Assembly (NCBI GenBank): GCA_963665165.1
Contig: OY761989.1
Location: 1,488,001-1,552,000, forward strand
Direction of reading: 5' to 3'
DNA length: 64,000 nucleotides
DNA from: G963663315 sp963665165
GTDB lineage: Bacteria > Pseudomonadota > Gammaproteobacteria > Arenicellales > Poriferihabitantaceae
The notes under the pieces are model-generated. The model had not been told where the DNA came from, did no database searches, and worked only from the letters and a program-made list of their open reading frames with translations. Shown here piece by piece: positions 62,073 through 64,000 of this stretch. Made by a program: the position numbers and the translations under genes. Position 1 is the first letter of the stretch. Every line of letters begins with the position of its first letter.

Positions 62073-63198
62073 GTTGCGAGCCCCCGCCCCCGGTCACCAC
62101 CCTGGGAATCCGGAGTGTCACCTTGCTTAATAATTCATAAGGAATGGTTTGCGCCCATCCGGCCACTTCTTCCACGGGCAAACCATCCCCCCACAATGTA
62201 ACTTCATCGCCGACCTCGACAGCGCCATGGTCTGTAACGTCCACCGCAATCATATCCATCGAAACCCGGCCTGTGACCGGCGCCCTCCTGCCGTGAATCA
62301 GGACACAGGCCCTGGCATCGACATTCCAGGGATACCCATCTCCATAGCCCAGTCCGGCAATACCGATACGAGACCGGCGCCGGGTACGATAGAGGCCGCC
62401 ATAGCCGATTGGCTGATTCCTGTCGACGAACTTGACCGAGATCAGCCGGGCCTTGAGTTGCATCACCGGGTGCAGATCGACATCGTCTGGCCCCTTGTCA
62501 ACGAACGGCGAAACGCCATACAGCATCAAACCGGGGCGAACCCAGTCCTTGTGTGTGTCCTTCCTTCTCATTATTCCGGCTGAATTTGCCAGGCTCTTTT
62601 CATATCGCAAAGACAAACAGGCGGATTCAAAGTTTGCAAGTTGTCTGTCCGTATACCGGTCATCCGGAATATCCGCGTTGGCCAGATGGGAAATGACCTT
62701 GACTGCCTTGACTGATTCAAGTGTTTGCAGTGAGGCGCAGATTTTCTCCAGTTGCTGGCCGGGGATGCCCAGTCGATTCATGCCTGTATCGAATTTGACC
62801 CAGACAGTCAACGGCTTTCCCGGCCAGGCTTGCAACCAGTCAACCTGCTGGCCGCTGTGAACCACAGGTTGCATACCATATCTCTCGAATTCCACCAGCT
62901 GCGACGCGTGCCAGAATTCAGACAGCACGACAATCGGCCTGCAATCCTGGACCTGGCGGCAAAGGATGCCTTCGGGCAATGTCGCCACAGCGAACCCGTC
63001 TACCTGTCGGCATATCGATTCAGTAATGGCGGCCAGGCCATGTCCATAGGCATCCGCCTTGATTACCGCAATGATTCCGGAATGGGGAGCGAGTTTCCGT
63101 ATAACGGAAATATTATGGTGGAGCGCCTGCAAATCAATTTCAGCCCAGGCGCGCAGCAGTCCATTGTCTGGTGATGAACGGGTCGCGGTCAGGGACAA
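62065..63198 (-). CDS. alr: Alr, alanine racemase
   Basis: Alr makes D-alanine for peptidoglycan. The 377-residue fold-type III PLP enzyme has the Schiff-base Lys47 in AVIKADAYGHG and the region GIAGLGYGDGYPW that carries the second-base tyrosine. The start is read as TTG at 63198, since no ATG precedes the conserved region. It lies 32 bases after dnaB and overlaps radA by 8 bases, a common gammaproteobacterial order. Confidence 0.95.
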   Translation of the reverse strand: MSLTATRSSPDNGLLRAWAEIDLQALHHNISVIRKLAPHSGIIAVIKADAYGHGLAAITESICRQVDGFAVATLPEGILCRQVQDCRPIVVLSEFWHASQLVEFERYGMQPVVHSGQQVDWLQAWPGKPLTVWVKFDTGMNRLGIPGQQLEKICASLQTLESVKAVKVISHLANADIPDDRYTDRQLANFESACLSLRYEKSLANSAGIMRRKDTHKDWVRPGLMLYGVSPFVDKGPDDVDLHPVMQLKARLISVKFVDRNQPIGYGGLYRTRRRSRIGIAGLGYGDGYPWNVDARACVLIHGRRAPVTGRVSMDMIAVDVTDHGAVEVGDEVTLWGDGLPVEEVAGWAQTIPYELLSKVTLRIPRVVTGGGGSQHG

Positions 63199-63230
63199 TT
63201 TGATATCCGGATGATGATCAGCAGCCCGGG

Positions 63231-64000
63231 TTACGGATTGGCCATATGGGGCATCGCAAAATTCTCGAAGCGTGTAAACTCCCCTCTGAAGGTGAGTCTC
63301 GTGGTGCCAACCGGACCATTTCTCTGTTTGCCGATAATCAGTTCAGCCACCCCTTTTTGACTGGTATCCTCGTTGTAGACTTCATCCCTGTAAATGAAGA
63401 AGATCACATCCGCGTCCTGCTCGATGGCGCCGGATTCCCTCAAGTCCGACATCACGGGGCGCTTGTTGGGTCTTTGTTCAAGGCTCCGGTTCAACTGCGA
63501 GAGCGCGACCACGGGAACATGCAGTTCCTTGGCCAGGATTTTCAATGCCCGTGTAATGCCGGAAATCTCGGTGGCGCGGTTTTCATTGCTGTCCGGGGAA
63601 TTCATCAATTGCAGATAATCAATAATGATCAGCCCCAGTTGCTGGTTTTCACGCTTCAGTCGCCGCGCTCTTGATTGTAAATCCAGCGTGTTCAACCCGG
63701 CGGAATCATCAATAAAGATAGGCGCCTTGTCCAGTATACTGACCGCAGAAGTCAGTCTCGGCCAGTCTTCATCGCTCAAGCGTCCGGTTCTGACCTTGTT
63801 GGAGTTGATCTGGCCCAGCGAAGACAACATGCGCATAGCCAACTGTTCACCCGGCATTTCCATACTGAAAATCGCGACCGGCAGTTTTTTCTCCACGGCG
63901 ACATATTCAGCAATATTCATCGCAAATGATGTTTTACCCATCGAAGGCCGCCCCGCGATGATGACCAGGTCACCTTGCTGCAACCCGGATGTCTGGCTAT
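63231..64000 (-). CDS. dnaB: DnaB replicative helicase (5' truncated by window edge)
   Basis: Only the C-terminal helicase part is inside; the frame stays open to base 64000 (SQTSGLQQGDLVIIAGRP), so the gene begins beyond the window. Seen are Walker A GRPSMGKTSF, FSMEMPGEQLAMRM (H1a/H2 region), Walker B LIIIDYLQLM, and SQLNRSLEQR with SDLRESGAIEQDAD. The C-terminus ends ARMPHMANP-like (FAMPHMANP). It is the first gene of dnaB-alr-radA. No intein is seen in the visible part. Confidence 0.97.
   Translation of the reverse strand, partial: SQTSGLQQGDLVIIAGRPSMGKTSFAMNIAEYVAVEKKLPVAIFSMEMPGEQLAMRMLSSLGQINSNKVRTGRLSDEDWPRLTSAVSILDKAPIFIDDSAGLNTLDLQSRARRLKRENQQLGLIIIDYLQLMNSPDSNENRATEISGITRALKILAKELHVPVVALSQLNRSLEQRPNKRPVMSDLRESGAIEQDADVIFFIYRDEVYNEDTSQKGVAELIIGKQRNGPVGTTRLTFRGEFTRFENFAMPHMANP

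Noticed and set aside
1..64000. CRISPR arrays, insertion sequences, prophage genes
   Set aside because: Reading through the window showed no regularly spaced repeats, transposase, integrase or phage structural genes.

Overview
The window is a chromosomal segment of a gammaproteobacterium with moderate GC. This is shown by the gene orders recA-recX-alaS-lysC-csrA-tRNA-Ser, a uvrA/MFS/ssb divergon, xseB-ispA-dxs, dnaB-alr-radA and rho-rpmE, and by E. coli-type gshA and RelA. I cannot name the genus. Both ends are cut inside genes: relA at the left and dnaB at the right. There is one tRNA gene, no rRNA, no CRISPR array and no recognisable insertion sequence or integrase.

Layout. 1-9 kb: stringent response (relA), DNA repair and replication (uvrA, ssb, parE), an MFS carrier and pdxH. 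8.8-15 kb: the xseB-ispA-dxs isoprenoid operon, then pepN and fdxA on the other strand. 15-23.3 kb: suhB-mutS, then a compact accessory operon (PLP-dependent lyase, two GNAT acetyltransferases, a TauD-like dioxygenase), a methyltransferase and sixA. 23.4-29.5 kb: the conserved recA-recX-alaS-lysC-csrA-tRNA-Ser block.

29.5-39.06 kb is an accessory region between tRNA-Ser(GCT) and a Cys/Met-metabolism PLP gene. It holds a hipBA-type toxin-antitoxin pair, an AAA/DUF4143-type ATPase, a metallophosphoesterase, a decayed fragment of the neighbouring PLP gene, and a five-gene co-directional cassette. The cassette encodes a GHKL (HSP90/histidine-kinase-fold) ATPase without kinase domains, a 727-residue protein with phosphoribosyltransferase-like patches, and three unrecognised proteins. 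The PLP-gene fragment (33450-33655) is a roughly 206-bp diverged direct repeat of 39236-39442, so the cassette is bracketed by the two copies. The cassette is the best candidate in the window for an undescribed system, possibly for defence or signalling, but its function is not shown by the sequence.

39-49 kb returns to housekeeping and metabolism: gshA, dusA, a sterol-desaturase-like membrane protein, a Trm112-like protein, acs, an alpha/beta hydrolase, a ureohydrolase-family protein with altered active-site histidines, a vapC remnant and a TauE/SafE exporter. 49-55 kb holds a CDF metal transporter and a complete livKHMGF-type ABC importer. 55-64 kb holds hemL, rpmE, rho, a MocR-type regulator, an FKBP isomerase, radA, alr and dnaB.
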